From: an uncultured Bacteroidota bacterium
GTDB lineage: Bacteria > Bacteroidota > Bacteroidia > UKL13-3
Direction: 5' to 3'
DNA length: 19,691 bases
Assembly: GCA_903888395.1 (NCBI GenBank)
Contig: CAISTO010000038.1
Location: forward strand, 1 to 19,691
The position numbers and the translations under genes are program-made. Positions 6,663 through 16,633 of this stretch are shown here, piece by piece. The notes beneath the pieces are model-generated. The model saw only the letters and a program-made list of their open reading frames with translations. It had not been told where the DNA came from and made no database searches. How positions within the stretch are numbered: the stretch's first letter is position 1; the number at the start of each line of letters is the position of its first letter.

Positions 6663-9600
6663 ATGAAAAACATAATTTACAAATTATTAGGTGCTTTGCT
6701 GTTTTGTTCGGCAAGCATTTTAACAAATGCGCAAATAAATGCGCAACTCTTAGGGCGATATTCCATAGGAACTTATAATTCCAATGGTGGTGTAGCCGAA
6801 ATTTCTGCTTACGACCCAGGTTCCAAACGTATGTTTGTAATCAATGGTCCTGACTCAACAGTTAAAATTGTTAGTATTGCAAATCCTGCAATTCCAGTTT
6901 TAATTGCTACTATTTCTGTTAAACCTTATGGTATTGATGTTACTTCCGTAGCATGTAACAAAAAAGGTGTTTTTGCTATTTCAGTCATTGACTCTAACGG
7001 AAAAACAAATCCTAGTAACATTGTATTTTTAGACATCAATGGTAATTATATCAATAAAGTAAAAGCCGGTGCAAATGCCGATCATGTTATTTTTACTTCT
7101 AATGGACAAAAATTATTAGTTGCCAATGAAGGTGAACCAAATGTAGGTTACACCATTGATCCAGAAGGTTCAATTTCTATCATTGATTTAGCTTCTGGTA
7201 TTGCAAATATTACACAAGCCAATGTTCAAACAGCTGGTTTTACTGCTTTTAATTCTCCAACTGTAATTGATTCTAAAATCAGAATTTTTGGTAAAATTCA
7301 ATCAGGAACTACTTTTTCTCGAAACTCAACTGTTGCCGAAGATTTAGAACCAGAATACATTGCTATTTCAGACGACAATACTACAGCTTGGGTTACTTGT
7401 CAAGAAAATAATGCATTAGCTGTTGTTAATATTAATACTGCTACAGTAACTTCATTATTGCCATTAGGCTACAAAAACCACAGACTTGCTGGAAATGGTT
7501 TAGATCCATCAGACAGAGATAATGGTTCAAATGCTGCTTTAGCAAAAATTGATACTTTCCCTGTTTTTGGAATGTTTTTACCTGATGGAATTTCGCATTT
7601 TAAAGCTGGCAATCAATCATATTTAGTTACTGCTAACGAAGGTGATGCAAGAGCTGATTGGGGAACTGCTAACAATGAAGAAAACAGAGTTGGCGATGCT
7701 GCTTATGTGTTAGATTCTACCAAATTTGGTGGTGCAGCTGGTGTAGCTGCAATAAAAGCAAATACTGCTTTAGGTCGTTTAACAGTTTCTAATAGAACAG
7801 GCGATTTTAACAACGATGGTAAAATAGATTCTATTTTTTGTTTTGGTGCACGTTCGTTTTCTATTTGGAATGGAACTACTGGTGCTTTAGTTTGGGACAG
7901 TAAAGATGAAATAGAACAAAAAGTTAAAAGCATGTTTCCTGCTAATTTTAACACGGGTCATACTACAAATGCTTTAGATGACAGAAGTGATAACAAAGGT
8001 CCAGAACCAGAAAGTGTAACGATTGGAAAAATTAAAGACAGTACTTATGCTTTTATTGGATTAGAACGAATTGGTGGAATTATGATTTATAATATTACCA
8101 TTCCAACAGCTCCTTATTTTGTTCAATATATCAACACTCGTAATTTTAGTGTTACTCCTAATCAAACAAACTTAGCTTCTGTTGGTGATTTAGGTCCTGA
8201 AGGAATTGTATTTATTCCTGCATCAGAAAGTCCAAATGGAGTTAACATGATTATGTTATCAAATGAAGTGAGCGGAACTGTAGCTATATTTAACATAAAT
8301 ACACCAGAAACTGAAGGTATTTCTAAATTACAAGATTATAAAAATAACACTTCGGCTGCTATAGGAACTTTTCAAGGTATCAACTACAAAGAAGCTGGTT
8401 TCTCTACTTTGTTTCCAATTCCAAATACCAACGGAACTGAGTTTTGGACTTGTTCAGACAGAGGTGTAAATATTGACTGTGCAAATGCAAACACTGCAAG
8501 TTGCCGTCCTACTTACGATAAAATGTATGCATTCCCTTCATATAGTCCAAAAATTCACCGCATACGTATTAACGGTGATTCTATTCAAATTTTACAAACT
8601 ATTCCTATCAAACGTCCAAATGGATCAGGCGCTTCAGGTATAATAAATCCAACTGGTTTAGGAAGTACAGCGGCAGAAATTGCATCAACTGATACGGTTT
8701 TAAATTGTGCAAATTTTAGTTTAAAAACTACTCCAAAAGATACTTTTGGTATTGACCCAGAAGGTTTAGTAGTTGACAAAAATGGTGATTTTTGGTTGTG
8801 TGAAGAAGGTGGAGCTACAATTTGGAAACTAAATAAAAACGGTGTATTAGTAAATAGATTTACTCCTTATGCACATTTATCAGGAAAACAAGCTGTAGAT
8901 ATTCAAATAGATTCTGTTTTTAAATACCGTAAGAACAACCGTGGATTTGAAGGTATTTCAATTGCACCAAACGGAAAAATTTATGCTATGATTCAAAGTG
9001 GTATTCAATATCCTACCGTTACAATTGGCGATAATACTAGAATTCATCGTATATTAGAAATTGACCCAGCTACTAACAATCAACGCATGTTGGTTTATTT
9101 AAACGATGGTATAATTGGAACGGGTAGTAACCAAATTAGATTAAGAGATTGGAAAATTGGTGATATGGCTGCTGTTAACGATAGTACTTTTTTAGTATTA
9201 GAAGCGGCAGCACGAGGTACTTCTGATATTAAGCGTTTATACAAAATAAATATTAACCAAGCTACTACTGTTCATTCGGGATTGTATGGTACTTTAACTT
9301 TAGAAGGTTTAGTTGATTCAACAGGATTGGCTAATAATGGAATTAAGCCAGTAACTAAAACTTTGGTGATGGATTTATTAGCAAGTGGTTGGCCAGCAGA
9401 ATTAGATAAAGCAGAAGGCTTAGCTATTATTAATGATAGTACCATTGCAATTGGTAATGATAACGATTTTGGACAAACTTCTCCATTAGCAAATGGAATA
9501 GCTACGGCCACAGGAAACTTAAGCCATCTAATCACTTACAGATTGAGTGGTGCTAAAAAATTAGCAAATTATAAACCATCTGTTCTATCAGTATCAACTC

Positions 9601-12600
9601 AGTCAGCTTACTTAACACCGGAAGCTCCTGGTGTAAAAATAGATCCAATTCTTACAGTTGGTGATGAAGCGCAGAACGGATATAAATTAGTAGGATTAGG
9701 AGATGGAACAGGTGCTTTTGATAATGGAAATGGTACATTTACTTTCTTAGTTAGTCATGAAATAAACAACTTATTAGGTGTTAACCGTGCACATGGTGCA
9801 AAAGGTGCTTTTGTATCAAAATGGGTAATTAACAAAAACAATTTATCTGTTGTTAGTGGTGCTGATTTAATTCAAAAAGTTAATATTTATACTCCAGGCG
9901 TAGGTTATACACTTTATAATCCTGCTGATACTACAAGCAAAAAAGCTTTCAGTCGTTTCTGTTCATCAGATTTACCTTCAATTTCAGCATTCTATAATGC
10001 TTTAACTGGCTTAGGAACTCAAGAACGTATATTTATGAATGGTGAAGAAACTGGTATTGAAGGAAGAGCTTTTGGTCATATTGTTACTGGAGCTAACGCT
10101 GGTACTACATATGAGTTACCTTATTTAGGTAAATTCTCATGGGAAAATGCAGTTGCCTCACCTGCTTCTGGAAATAACACAGTGGTTGCTGGAACAGATG
10201 ATGGTACAGACGGACAAGTATATTTTTATGTAGGTACTAAAACCAATGCAGGAAACGAAATGGACAAAGCTGGTTTAACCAACGGAAGATTATATGGTAT
10301 ATCAGTTACAGGTTTACCTGCCGAAATAAGTGCTACAGTTCCTGCTCCAAACACAACTTTTTCAATGGTTGATTTAGGAATAGTAAAAGATTCAACAGGA
10401 TTGGCTTTAAATAATAGAAGTAATGCATTATCGGTAACTAAGTTTTTAAGACCAGAAGATGGTGCTTTTGACCCTTCAAATCCTAACGATTTTTACTTTG
10501 TTACTACTAACTCATTTATAGCTCCAAGTAAAATGTGGAGATTACGTTTTACTGATATAAAAAATCCTACAACAGGTGGAACTATTACTGCTGTGTTAGA
10601 TGGAACTGAAGGTCCAAAAATGATGGATAATATTGGTATTGATAACTTTGGACATATTATTATTCAAGAAGATCCAGGTAATCAAACACATTTAGCAAAA
10701 ATTTGGCAATACACCATTGCAAACGATCAAATTAAGTTAATAGCCTCACACGATTCATCTAGATTTATTGCTGGTGGTTCTAACTTTTTAACTCAAGATG
10801 AGGAATCATCAGGGGTAATTGATGTGCAGGATATATTAGGTGCTGGTAACTTTTTGTTGTTCGACCAAGCTCATTACAGCTTAGGTGGGGAATTGGTAGA
10901 AGGTGGACAAATGTTGAAAATGTTTGTTCCAACTAATAATTATACTTTACAAGTATTGCACTCATCAGATATGGAATCAAGTATAGATGCAGTGATTGAT
11001 GCTCCAAACTTCGCAGCAGTAATGAATAAGTTAGAAGACACTTATGCAAATACTGTTAAATTAGCATCAGGCGATTGTTTTATTCCTAGTCCTTTCTTAT
11101 CGGCTGGTGAAGATGCAAGCGTTCAAACTCCATTAAGAAATACAGCTTCTAGTTATTTCAGTGGTTCTACTGCTGGTTTACGTGCAGCTATTGGACGTGT
11201 TGATGTTTCAATGATGAACATTATGGGCTTCCAAGGTTCTGCTTTAGGAAACCATGAGTTTGATCTAGGTACTAGTGAAGTTAACAGCATAATTGGAGTG
11301 GACATTAGAAGTAACGGTGCCGACAAACGTTGGATTGGTGCTCAGTTCCCTTATTTAAGTGCTAACTTAGATTTTAGTGGAGATGCTAACTTATCGTATT
11401 TATATACAAACAAACGTTTATCAGTTGATTCATTCAAAACCTCACCAACTATTACTGCTAATTCACAGAAAAAAGGTTTAGCTCCTTCTTCTATCGTAAT
11501 TGTAAATGGTGAAAAAATTGGTTTAGTAGGTGCTACTACTCAATTATTAGAAAATATTTCATCGCCAGGATTTACAAAAGTAGTGGGTTCCAAAACAGAT
11601 AATATGCCTGCTTTAGCGGCTATTTTACAACCGGTAATTGATAGCTTACGTTTTGTTGAGGGTATTAACAAAATTATTGTATTGAGTCATTTACAACAGT
11701 TGGCTAACGAAAAAGCATTGGCCCCATTATTAAAAGGTGTTGATATTATTATTGCTGGTGGTTCACATTCATTGTGTGCTGACGGTAATGATAGATTACG
11801 TGCAGGAAATGTAGCTGCCGATAAATATCCTATTATGACTCAAAACAACGACAACGAACCCTTAGCCATTTTAAATACAACAGCTGAATGGAAATATGTT
11901 GGTCGTTTTGTTGCTAACTTTACTGAAGCAGGTGTTTTAATTCCTTCATTGTTAGACAGCGTTATAAATGGTGCTTATGCTGCTGATACAGCTATGGTCA
12001 CTTCACTTTGGGGTAATTATAACAGTGCGTTTGCTACAGGAACTAAGGCCGCAAACGTACGCATACTTTGTGCTGCTATAGGTAATGTAATTGTAAATAA
12101 AGACGGAAACAAGTTTGGAAAATCAAGCGTGTTTTTAGAAGGAAGAAGAGATTTTGTACGTACACAAGAAACTAACTTAGGTAATGTATCATCGGATGCA
12201 AACTTATGGTTGGCTAAAAAATACGATTCACAAGTAAGAGTTTCAATTAAAAATGGTGGTGGAATTCGTTCTGCAATTGGTCAAGTAGTTTCAATTGGTA
12301 ATGGTGTTCAATTATTAACTACTGCTGCTAATCCTACTGCGAATAAAAATGTTGGTGATATTAGTCAATTAGATATTGAAAACTCTTTACGTTTTAACAA
12401 TAAACTTTCTATAGTATCGGTTAATGCTGCTGGTTTAAAACGTTTATTAGAACATGGTGTTTCTGCCTCTAAGCCTGGAATTACTCCTGGTCAGTTCCCT
12501 CAAGTAGGTGGTGTAATGTTTAGTTACGATACTACAAGAGCGGCAGGAAGCAAAATTCAATCAATGGTTTTAGTTGATTCTATTGGAAACAGATTAGATA

Positions 12601-14561
12601 CTATTGTTAGAAATGGTGTTGTATATGGCGATACATCAAGAACTATAAAAGTAGTAACACTTGATTTCTTAGCAGGTGGTGGCGATAGTTATCCGTTTGT
12701 AGCAAATGGCTTTAACCGCATTAATTTAGATACTGCATTTAAAGACTCATTGTATGCTAAATTTCAAGCAAATGGAACAGAACAAGATGCTTTTGCTGAT
12801 TACATGTATGCAAAACACAATAGCACTCCTTATGCTGTTAGAGATACTAATTTATTAGGTGATAACAGAATTCAATTATTAAATGCTCGTCAAGATGGAA
12901 TTTTCCCTCCAGTAGTTCCAGTAATTTCAATTGCTGCTGCTCGTGCTTTACCTACCGATACTGTTAAAGTTAGAGGTATTATAACTAGGGCTTGGGGAAG
13001 ATTTATTTATATTCAAGACGGTACAGGAGCAATTGGCGTTCGTCAATCAAGCGGTGCAATGGTTGATTCAATAGTAAGTGGTGGCTTAAAAGCTGGTGAT
13101 AGCGTAGAAGTAAGTGGTGGTAGAAGTGATTTCAATAACTACTCTCAAATTGCTTTACAAAGTGGTTTATACAGAGGAAAAAGCATTATAAACAAAATAA
13201 TGTCGAACAGACCATTACCACCAGTTCAATTATTAACTGTAAAACAATTATTGGCTAACCCAGAAGCTTACGAAAGTGAGTTGATTAGAATTGAAAATTT
13301 AAGAACAAGTTCAACTGGTAATTTTGCCGCAAGTACTAACCATAACGTTTGGGATGGAACTACAACAGGCGATACCACTATATTTAGAGTTATATCTGCT
13401 GCTGATACCGAAATAGAAGATGCTCCTGCATTAGCAGTACCAACTGGATTATTTACTTTTGAAGGTACTTTAATTCAATTCTGTTCATCGCCTACTAGCG
13501 GTTGTACTAATGGTTACCAATTACAAGGTGTGCGAAAAGGTGATATTTTACCACAAATAGTAATACCTGTTTTAGGTTTATTTAACTTAGCAAATCCTGC
13601 AAATAATAGCCGCATTGTAACTGATAGTGCAAGTACAACTTCTATCAATATTAATTGGACAAAATCAACAAATGCTACATTATACAAATGGATGTTAACT
13701 AGTCAAGCTGGTACTTTCACTGCACCATTGCTTACATTATTATCAAACAATGCTGGTGTTGATTCTACTTTAACTTTATCATCCGGAAGCGTAGATGCAA
13801 TTTTAGCTGGTTTAGGTATTGCCAAGGGCGATTCAGTGAATACAAAATGGACCGTTTTTGCTTATAAATCTTTAACCGATTCATTGCAAGCTAGCCAAGT
13901 ATTTAACTTAACTTTAGCAAGAAGTAAGGTAGTTTTAGGAGCATTTAACTTATCAAATCCTACTAACAATACAACTTTAGTATTGACTCCTAATAGCACA
14001 ACGCCTGTTGTAATTAATTGGACAGCATCGGCTAACGCAACTAAATACACTTGGAAAGCAGCTACCTTAGCTGGTAATTTTAATAATCCATTATTGAATT
14101 TAAATGCAGATAATGCAGGTGCTGACACCAAATTGACTTTAAGTCACAATGCAATAGATGGAATATTAGTTGCAAATGGAGTTGCAAAAGGTGATTCAAT
14201 AAAACTTCAATGGACAGTTTATGCAAGCAGAAGTTCTGATTCTTTAAAAGCAGTTGAAACATTTAATATTATATTGGTTCGTGGCCCTGGAGTTGGAGTG
14301 AACAATATTGATTTTAAAAACAATATCAATGTTTATCCTAACCCTGCTCAAATAGATTTATTTATTAATAGCAATAACATAACTGGAAATATGAATGTGA
14401 AGTTATATTCAATTACAGGCCAATTATTGATAGAAGAAAACATGGAAGCCTCGATGACAAACAAAATAAACGTTAGTAATTTACAAGACGGAATTTATAT
14501 GTTATCGATTACAGGAAATAATGAAAAAAATGCTACTATAAAAGTAGTTATTACACACTAA
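6663..14561 (+). CDS. Giant secreted multidomain phosphatase: choice-of-anchor I + phytase-like + PhoX-like + 5'-nucleotidase + OB-like + 2 SusE-like + T9SS tag
   Basis: A 2632-residue protein. A signal peptide (MKNIIYKLLGALLFCSASI, cleavage near TNA-Q at 23) leads into seven regions. (1) About 25-550: choice-of-anchor I propeller region, with EDLEPEYIAIS, VTANEGDARADW and a Ca-loop-like DFNNDGKID at 381. (2) About 560-970: esterase-like phytase-family domain, with CSDRGVN (D599), DPEGL (D698, E700) and RGFEGISIAPNGK. (3) About 990-1425: PhoX/DUF839-like domain, with FLVSHEIN (H1032, E1033), NGEETGIEGR (E1128, E1129) and RPEDGAFDP (1263 on). (4) About 1430-2076: metallophosphoesterase/5'-nucleotidase, with HSSDMES (D1436), GDCFIPSPF (D1471), GNHEFD (1529-1534), LSH (H1676), GGSH (H1702) and the substrate motif NGGGIR (from 1864). 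(5) About 2082-2300: OB-fold-like region (VKVRGIIT, IYIQDGTGAIGV). (6) About 2303-2419 and 2424-2541: two homologous SusE-like domains. (7) About 2553-2632: T9SS type A domain (VYPNP, LQDGIYML). I infer surface or extracellular release of phosphate from organic phosphates. It is monocistronic and closed by a strong terminator. Confidence 0.87.
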   Translation: MKNIIYKLLGALLFCSASILTNAQINAQLLGRYSIGTYNSNGGVAEISAYDPGSKRMFVINGPDSTVKIVSIANPAIPVLIATISVKPYGIDVTSVACNKKGVFAISVIDSNGKTNPSNIVFLDINGNYINKVKAGANADHVIFTSNGQKLLVANEGEPNVGYTIDPEGSISIIDLASGIANITQANVQTAGFTAFNSPTVIDSKIRIFGKIQSGTTFSRNSTVAEDLEPEYIAISDDNTTAWVTCQENNALAVVNINTATVTSLLPLGYKNHRLAGNGLDPSDRDNGSNAALAKIDTFPVFGMFLPDGISHFKAGNQSYLVTANEGDARADWGTANNEENRVGDAAYVLDSTKFGGAAGVAAIKANTALGRLTVSNRTGDFNNDGKIDSIFCFGARSFSIWNGTTGALVWDSKDEIEQKVKSMFPANFNTGHTTNALDDRSDNKGPEPESVTIGKIKDSTYAFIGLERIGGIMIYNITIPTAPYFVQYINTRNFSVTPNQTNLASVGDLGPEGIVFIPASESPNGVNMIMLSNEVSGTVAIFNINTPETEGISKLQDYKNNTSAAIGTFQGINYKEAGFSTLFPIPNTNGTEFWTCSDRGVNIDCANANTASCRPTYDKMYAFPSYSPKIHRIRINGDSIQILQTIPIKRPNGSGASGIINPTGLGSTAAEIASTDTVLNCANFSLKTTPKDTFGIDPEGLVVDKNGDFWLCEEGGATIWKLNKNGVLVNRFTPYAHLSGKQAVDIQIDSVFKYRKNNRGFEGISIAPNGKIYAMIQSGIQYPTVTIGDNTRIHRILEIDPATNNQRMLVYLNDGIIGTGSNQIRLRDWKIGDMAAVNDSTFLVLEAAARGTSDIKRLYKININQATTVHSGLYGTLTLEGLVDSTGLANNGIKPVTKTLVMDLLASGWPAELDKAEGLAIINDSTIAIGNDNDFGQTSPLANGIATATGNLSHLITYRLSGAKKLANYKPSVLSVSTQSAYLTPEAPGVKIDPILTVGDEAQNGYKLVGLGDGTGAFDNGNGTFTFLVSHEINNLLGVNRAHGAKGAFVSKWVINKNNLSVVSGADLIQKVNIYTPGVGYTLYNPADTTSKKAFSRFCSSDLPSISAFYNALTGLGTQERIFMNGEETGIEGRAFGHIVTGANAGTTYELPYLGKFSWENAVASPASGNNTVVAGTDDGTDGQVYFYVGTKTNAGNEMDKAGLTNGRLYGISVTGLPAEISATVPAPNTTFSMVDLGIVKDSTGLALNNRSNALSVTKFLRPEDGAFDPSNPNDFYFVTTNSFIAPSKMWRLRFTDIKNPTTGGTITAVLDGTEGPKMMDNIGIDNFGHIIIQEDPGNQTHLAKIWQYTIANDQIKLIASHDSSRFIAGGSNFLTQDEESSGVIDVQDILGAGNFLLFDQAHYSLGGELVEGGQMLKMFVPTNNYTLQVLHSSDMESSIDAVIDAPNFAAVMNKLEDTYANTVKLASGDCFIPSPFLSAGEDASVQTPLRNTASSYFSGSTAGLRAAIGRVDVSMMNIMGFQGSALGNHEFDLGTSEVNSIIGVDIRSNGADKRWIGAQFPYLSANLDFSGDANLSYLYTNKRLSVDSFKTSPTITANSQKKGLAPSSIVIVNGEKIGLVGATTQLLENISSPGFTKVVGSKTDNMPALAAILQPVIDSLRFVEGINKIIVLSHLQQLANEKALAPLLKGVDIIIAGGSHSLCADGNDRLRAGNVAADKYPIMTQNNDNEPLAILNTTAEWKYVGRFVANFTEAGVLIPSLLDSVINGAYAADTAMVTSLWGNYNSAFATGTKAANVRILCAAIGNVIVNKDGNKFGKSSVFLEGRRDFVRTQETNLGNVSSDANLWLAKKYDSQVRVSIKNGGGIRSAIGQVVSIGNGVQLLTTAANPTANKNVGDISQLDIENSLRFNNKLSIVSVNAAGLKRLLEHGVSASKPGITPGQFPQVGGVMFSYDTTRAAGSKIQSMVLVDSIGNRLDTIVRNGVVYGDTSRTIKVVTLDFLAGGGDSYPFVANGFNRINLDTAFKDSLYAKFQANGTEQDAFADYMYAKHNSTPYAVRDTNLLGDNRIQLLNARQDGIFPPVVPVISIAAARALPTDTVKVRGIITRAWGRFIYIQDGTGAIGVRQSSGAMVDSIVSGGLKAGDSVEVSGGRSDFNNYSQIALQSGLYRGKSIINKIMSNRPLPPVQLLTVKQLLANPEAYESELIRIENLRTSSTGNFAASTNHNVWDGTTTGDTTIFRVISAADTEIEDAPALAVPTGLFTFEGTLIQFCSSPTSGCTNGYQLQGVRKGDILPQIVIPVLGLFNLANPANNSRIVTDSASTTSININWTKSTNATLYKWMLTSQAGTFTAPLLTLLSNNAGVDSTLTLSSGSVDAILAGLGIAKGDSVNTKWTVFAYKSLTDSLQASQVFNLTLARSKVVLGAFNLSNPTNNTTLVLTPNSTTPVVINWTASANATKYTWKAATLAGNFNNPLLNLNADNAGADTKLTLSHNAIDGILVANGVAKGDSIKLQWTVYASRSSDSLKAVETFNIILVRGPGVGVNNIDFKNNINVYPNPAQIDLFINSNNITGNMNVKLYSITGQLLIEENMEASMTNKINVSNLQDGIYMLSITGNNEKNATIKVVITH

Positions 14562-14583
14562 ATAATTATTTCAATTTTTTAAG

Positions 14584-14622
14584 AAACGGGCAAGTATTTT
14601 AAAATACTTGTCCGTTTTTTTT
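14584..14622 (+). terminator. Rho-independent terminator of the giant gene
   Basis: ACGGGCAAGTATTTT (14586-14600) is followed directly by its complement AAAATACTTGTCCGT (14601-14615), with one G-U pair and a T-run to 14622. Flanking AA/TT extend the stem. It starts 23 bases after the stop codon and is the clearest terminator in the window. Confidence 0.92.
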
Positions 14623-14771
14623 ATATAAAAAATCTGCTTATAAATGTACAATACAAATTTTTACATAACAATGAAAAATTCTAAACTTTAAAAATCTGTT
14701 AAAACTGCTGCTGTTTTTATAAATAAAAAATCATTCATAATCTAGCATTCAAAATTCAAAATTTATTCAAC

Positions 14772-14779
14772 TATATTCG
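14772..14779 (+). promoter_or_regulatory. Candidate -7 element of cysS
   Basis: TATATTCG (followed by CAG) differs from TAnnTTTG at one base and lies 16 bases before the cysS ATG, giving a very short leader. No clear -33 TTG is seen; upstream are ATTCAAA repeats (14747-14760). Confidence 0.35.
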
Positions 14780-14795
14780 CAGTTCATTTTTTATC

Positions 14796-16262
14796 ATGGA
14801 ATCTACTTTAAAAATATACAATACTTTATCTCGAACTACAGAAGATTTTAAATCCATTCACGCGGGTCATATTGGCATGTACGTATGCGGGCCAACGGTT
14901 TATAACAATGCGCATTTGGGTAATGCACGTACATTTATTTCGTTCGATGTAATATTTCGTTATTTTTTGCATTTGGGTTATAAGGTGCGCTACGTGCGCA
15001 ATATTACCGATGCTGGACATTTGGAAAGTGATGCCGATGAAGGCGAAGATAAAATTGCTAAAAAAGCAAAATTAGAACAGCTAGAACCAATGGAAATTGT
15101 ACAGCGTTACACCATTGATTTTAGAGAAACAATGCGACTGTTCAATACCTTGCCGCCAAGCATTGAACCTACTGCTACGGGACATATTATTGAGCAAATA
15201 GAAATGACCAAACAGATCATTGAAAATGGATACGCATATGAGGTAAATGGTTCTATATATTTTGATGTAGAAAAGTTTACCAAAGAATATAATTACACCA
15301 TTTTATCGAACAGAAATTTAGATGATTTGTTAAACAATACCCGCGATTTAGATGGACAAGGTGATAAACGTGGCCGCTTAGATTTTGCACTTTGGATAAA
15401 AGCAAAACCTGAACATATTATGAAATGGCCAAGTCCGTGGGGAGTTGGTTTTCCTGGTTGGCACCTAGAATGTTCGGCCATGAGTAGTAAATATTTGGGA
15501 AATGAATTTGATATTCATGGAGGTGGAATGGATTTAGTTCCTACCCATCATACCAATGAAATAGCTCAGAATTTGGCTTGCCATAAAACGCAACCTGCAC
15601 GTTATTGGATTCATACCAATATGTTGACAGTTAATGGCCAAAAAATGAGCAAAAGTTTAGGAAATTCTTTTTTGCCAAATGAGTTATTTTCTGGAAATCA
15701 TAAATTATTAGATAAAGGTTACAGTCCAATGACGGTGCGTTTCTTCATGCTTCAGGCACATTATCGCAGCACATTAGATTTTAGTAACGAAGCATTGCAA
15801 GCTGCTGAAAAAGGTTTTGCCAGATTAATGAATGCCATGAAGTTGATGGATGGCTTAAAAACAAGTGCAAATAGTTCAATAAATATCAATGTTGTTCAAT
15901 CTGAAATTTACAATGCTTTGAACGATGATTTTAATACGCCCATTGCTATAGCAAGTATTTTTGAAGCGGTGAGAATGATTAATTCTATTAACGATGGCAA
16001 GGAAACCATTACCGAAACTGATAAAGCTAGTTTGAAAAAATTGATGACTGAAATAGTTTTTGATGTATTGGGATTACAAGAAGAAAATAATACAGATACA
16101 AGTAAAATTGACGGTTTAATGAATATGATTATTGATCAAAGAAATCATGCAAAAATGAACAAAGATTTTGCTACCAGCGATGCCATCAGAAACAAACTAA
16201 AAGACATTGGTTTTGAAATAAAAGATGGGAAAGATGGAACGAGTTATAGTTTGATAAATTAG
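14796..16262 (+). CDS. cysS: Cysteine--tRNA ligase
   Basis: A 488-residue class I aminoacyl-tRNA synthetase that charges tRNA-Cys with cysteine using ATP in the cytoplasm. YVCGPTVYNNAHLGNAR (29-45) contains the first zinc ligand Cys31 and the HIGH-type motif HLGN (40-43). The other zinc ligands are visible as Cys226 in WHLECS and His251/Glu255 in HHTNE. The ATP-binding KMSKS motif is at 283-287 (KMSKSLGNS). The C-terminal part (from about 350) is the helical DALR-type anticodon region and is of normal length (family usually about 460-500). The ATG at 14796 gives the standard N-terminus with an ESTLKIYNT opening. The gene is single, preceded by the upstream gene's terminator and followed by the tandem repeat block. 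Nothing is missing or broken; this is an ordinary housekeeping gene. Confidence 0.97.
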   Translation: MESTLKIYNTLSRTTEDFKSIHAGHIGMYVCGPTVYNNAHLGNARTFISFDVIFRYFLHLGYKVRYVRNITDAGHLESDADEGEDKIAKKAKLEQLEPMEIVQRYTIDFRETMRLFNTLPPSIEPTATGHIIEQIEMTKQIIENGYAYEVNGSIYFDVEKFTKEYNYTILSNRNLDDLLNNTRDLDGQGDKRGRLDFALWIKAKPEHIMKWPSPWGVGFPGWHLECSAMSSKYLGNEFDIHGGGMDLVPTHHTNEIAQNLACHKTQPARYWIHTNMLTVNGQKMSKSLGNSFLPNELFSGNHKLLDKGYSPMTVRFFMLQAHYRSTLDFSNEALQAAEKGFARLMNAMKLMDGLKTSANSSININVVQSEIYNALNDDFNTPIAIASIFEAVRMINSINDGKETITETDKASLKKLMTEIVFDVLGLQEENNTDTSKIDGLMNMIIDQRNHAKMNKDFATSDAIRNKLKDIGFEIKDGKDGTSYSLIN

Positions 16263-16278
16263 CAATTAGATAGAGAAC

Positions 16279-16560
16279 AGCCACAGATTACACAGATTAC
16301 ACTGAAAAATTAAGAACAAAAGCATCAATTGCCGTTCGGCTTTAGCCAACGGAAACAAAAAAATAGCCACAGATTGCACAGATTACACTGAAAAATTAAG
16401 AACAAAAGCATCAATTGCCGCTCAACTTTAGCCAACGGAAACAATAAAAAAAAACAGCCACAGATTGCACAGATTACACTGAAAAATTAAGAACAAAAGC
16501 ATCAATTGCCGTTCGGCTTTAGCCAACGGAAACAAAAAAATAGCCACAGATTGCATAGAA
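16279..16560 (+). repeat. Tandem array of an 86-91 bp repeat (three units plus a truncated fourth)
   Basis: Units lie at 16279-16364 (86 bp), 16365-16455 (91 bp) and 16456-16541 (86 bp), and a fourth stops after about 19 bases (16542-16560). Each begins AGCCACAGATT, continues through ACACTGAAAAATTAAGAAC and AAAGCATCAATTGCCG, and ends in GCCAACGGAAACAA plus a short A-run. Units 1 and 3 contain a stem-loop (CCGTT-c-GGC, loop TTTA, GCC-AACGG). Unit 2 has CTCAA in place of TTCGG and loses most of the stem. Units differ mainly in A-run length and a few substitutions. There are no unique spacers. Confidence 0.95.
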
Positions 16561-16633
16561 AATTTTAAAAGAATTTTAAAAGAGAATCTGTGAAATCTCT
16601 AGCAAATAAACACTAACAAAAACAGCATACAAT

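Noticed and set aside
7703..14262. Several 60-89 codon minus-strand ORFs inside the giant gene
   Set aside because: They have no recognisable domains and lie wholly antisense to a frame with clear domain motifs.
14747..14763. ATTCAAA units before cysS as another 7-base array
   Set aside because: Only two full units in very AT-rich DNA, too few to call a repeat element.
16279..16560. Possible CRISPR array
   Set aside because: The repeat units are contiguous 86-91 bp copies with no unique spacers between short repeats, and no cas genes are present.
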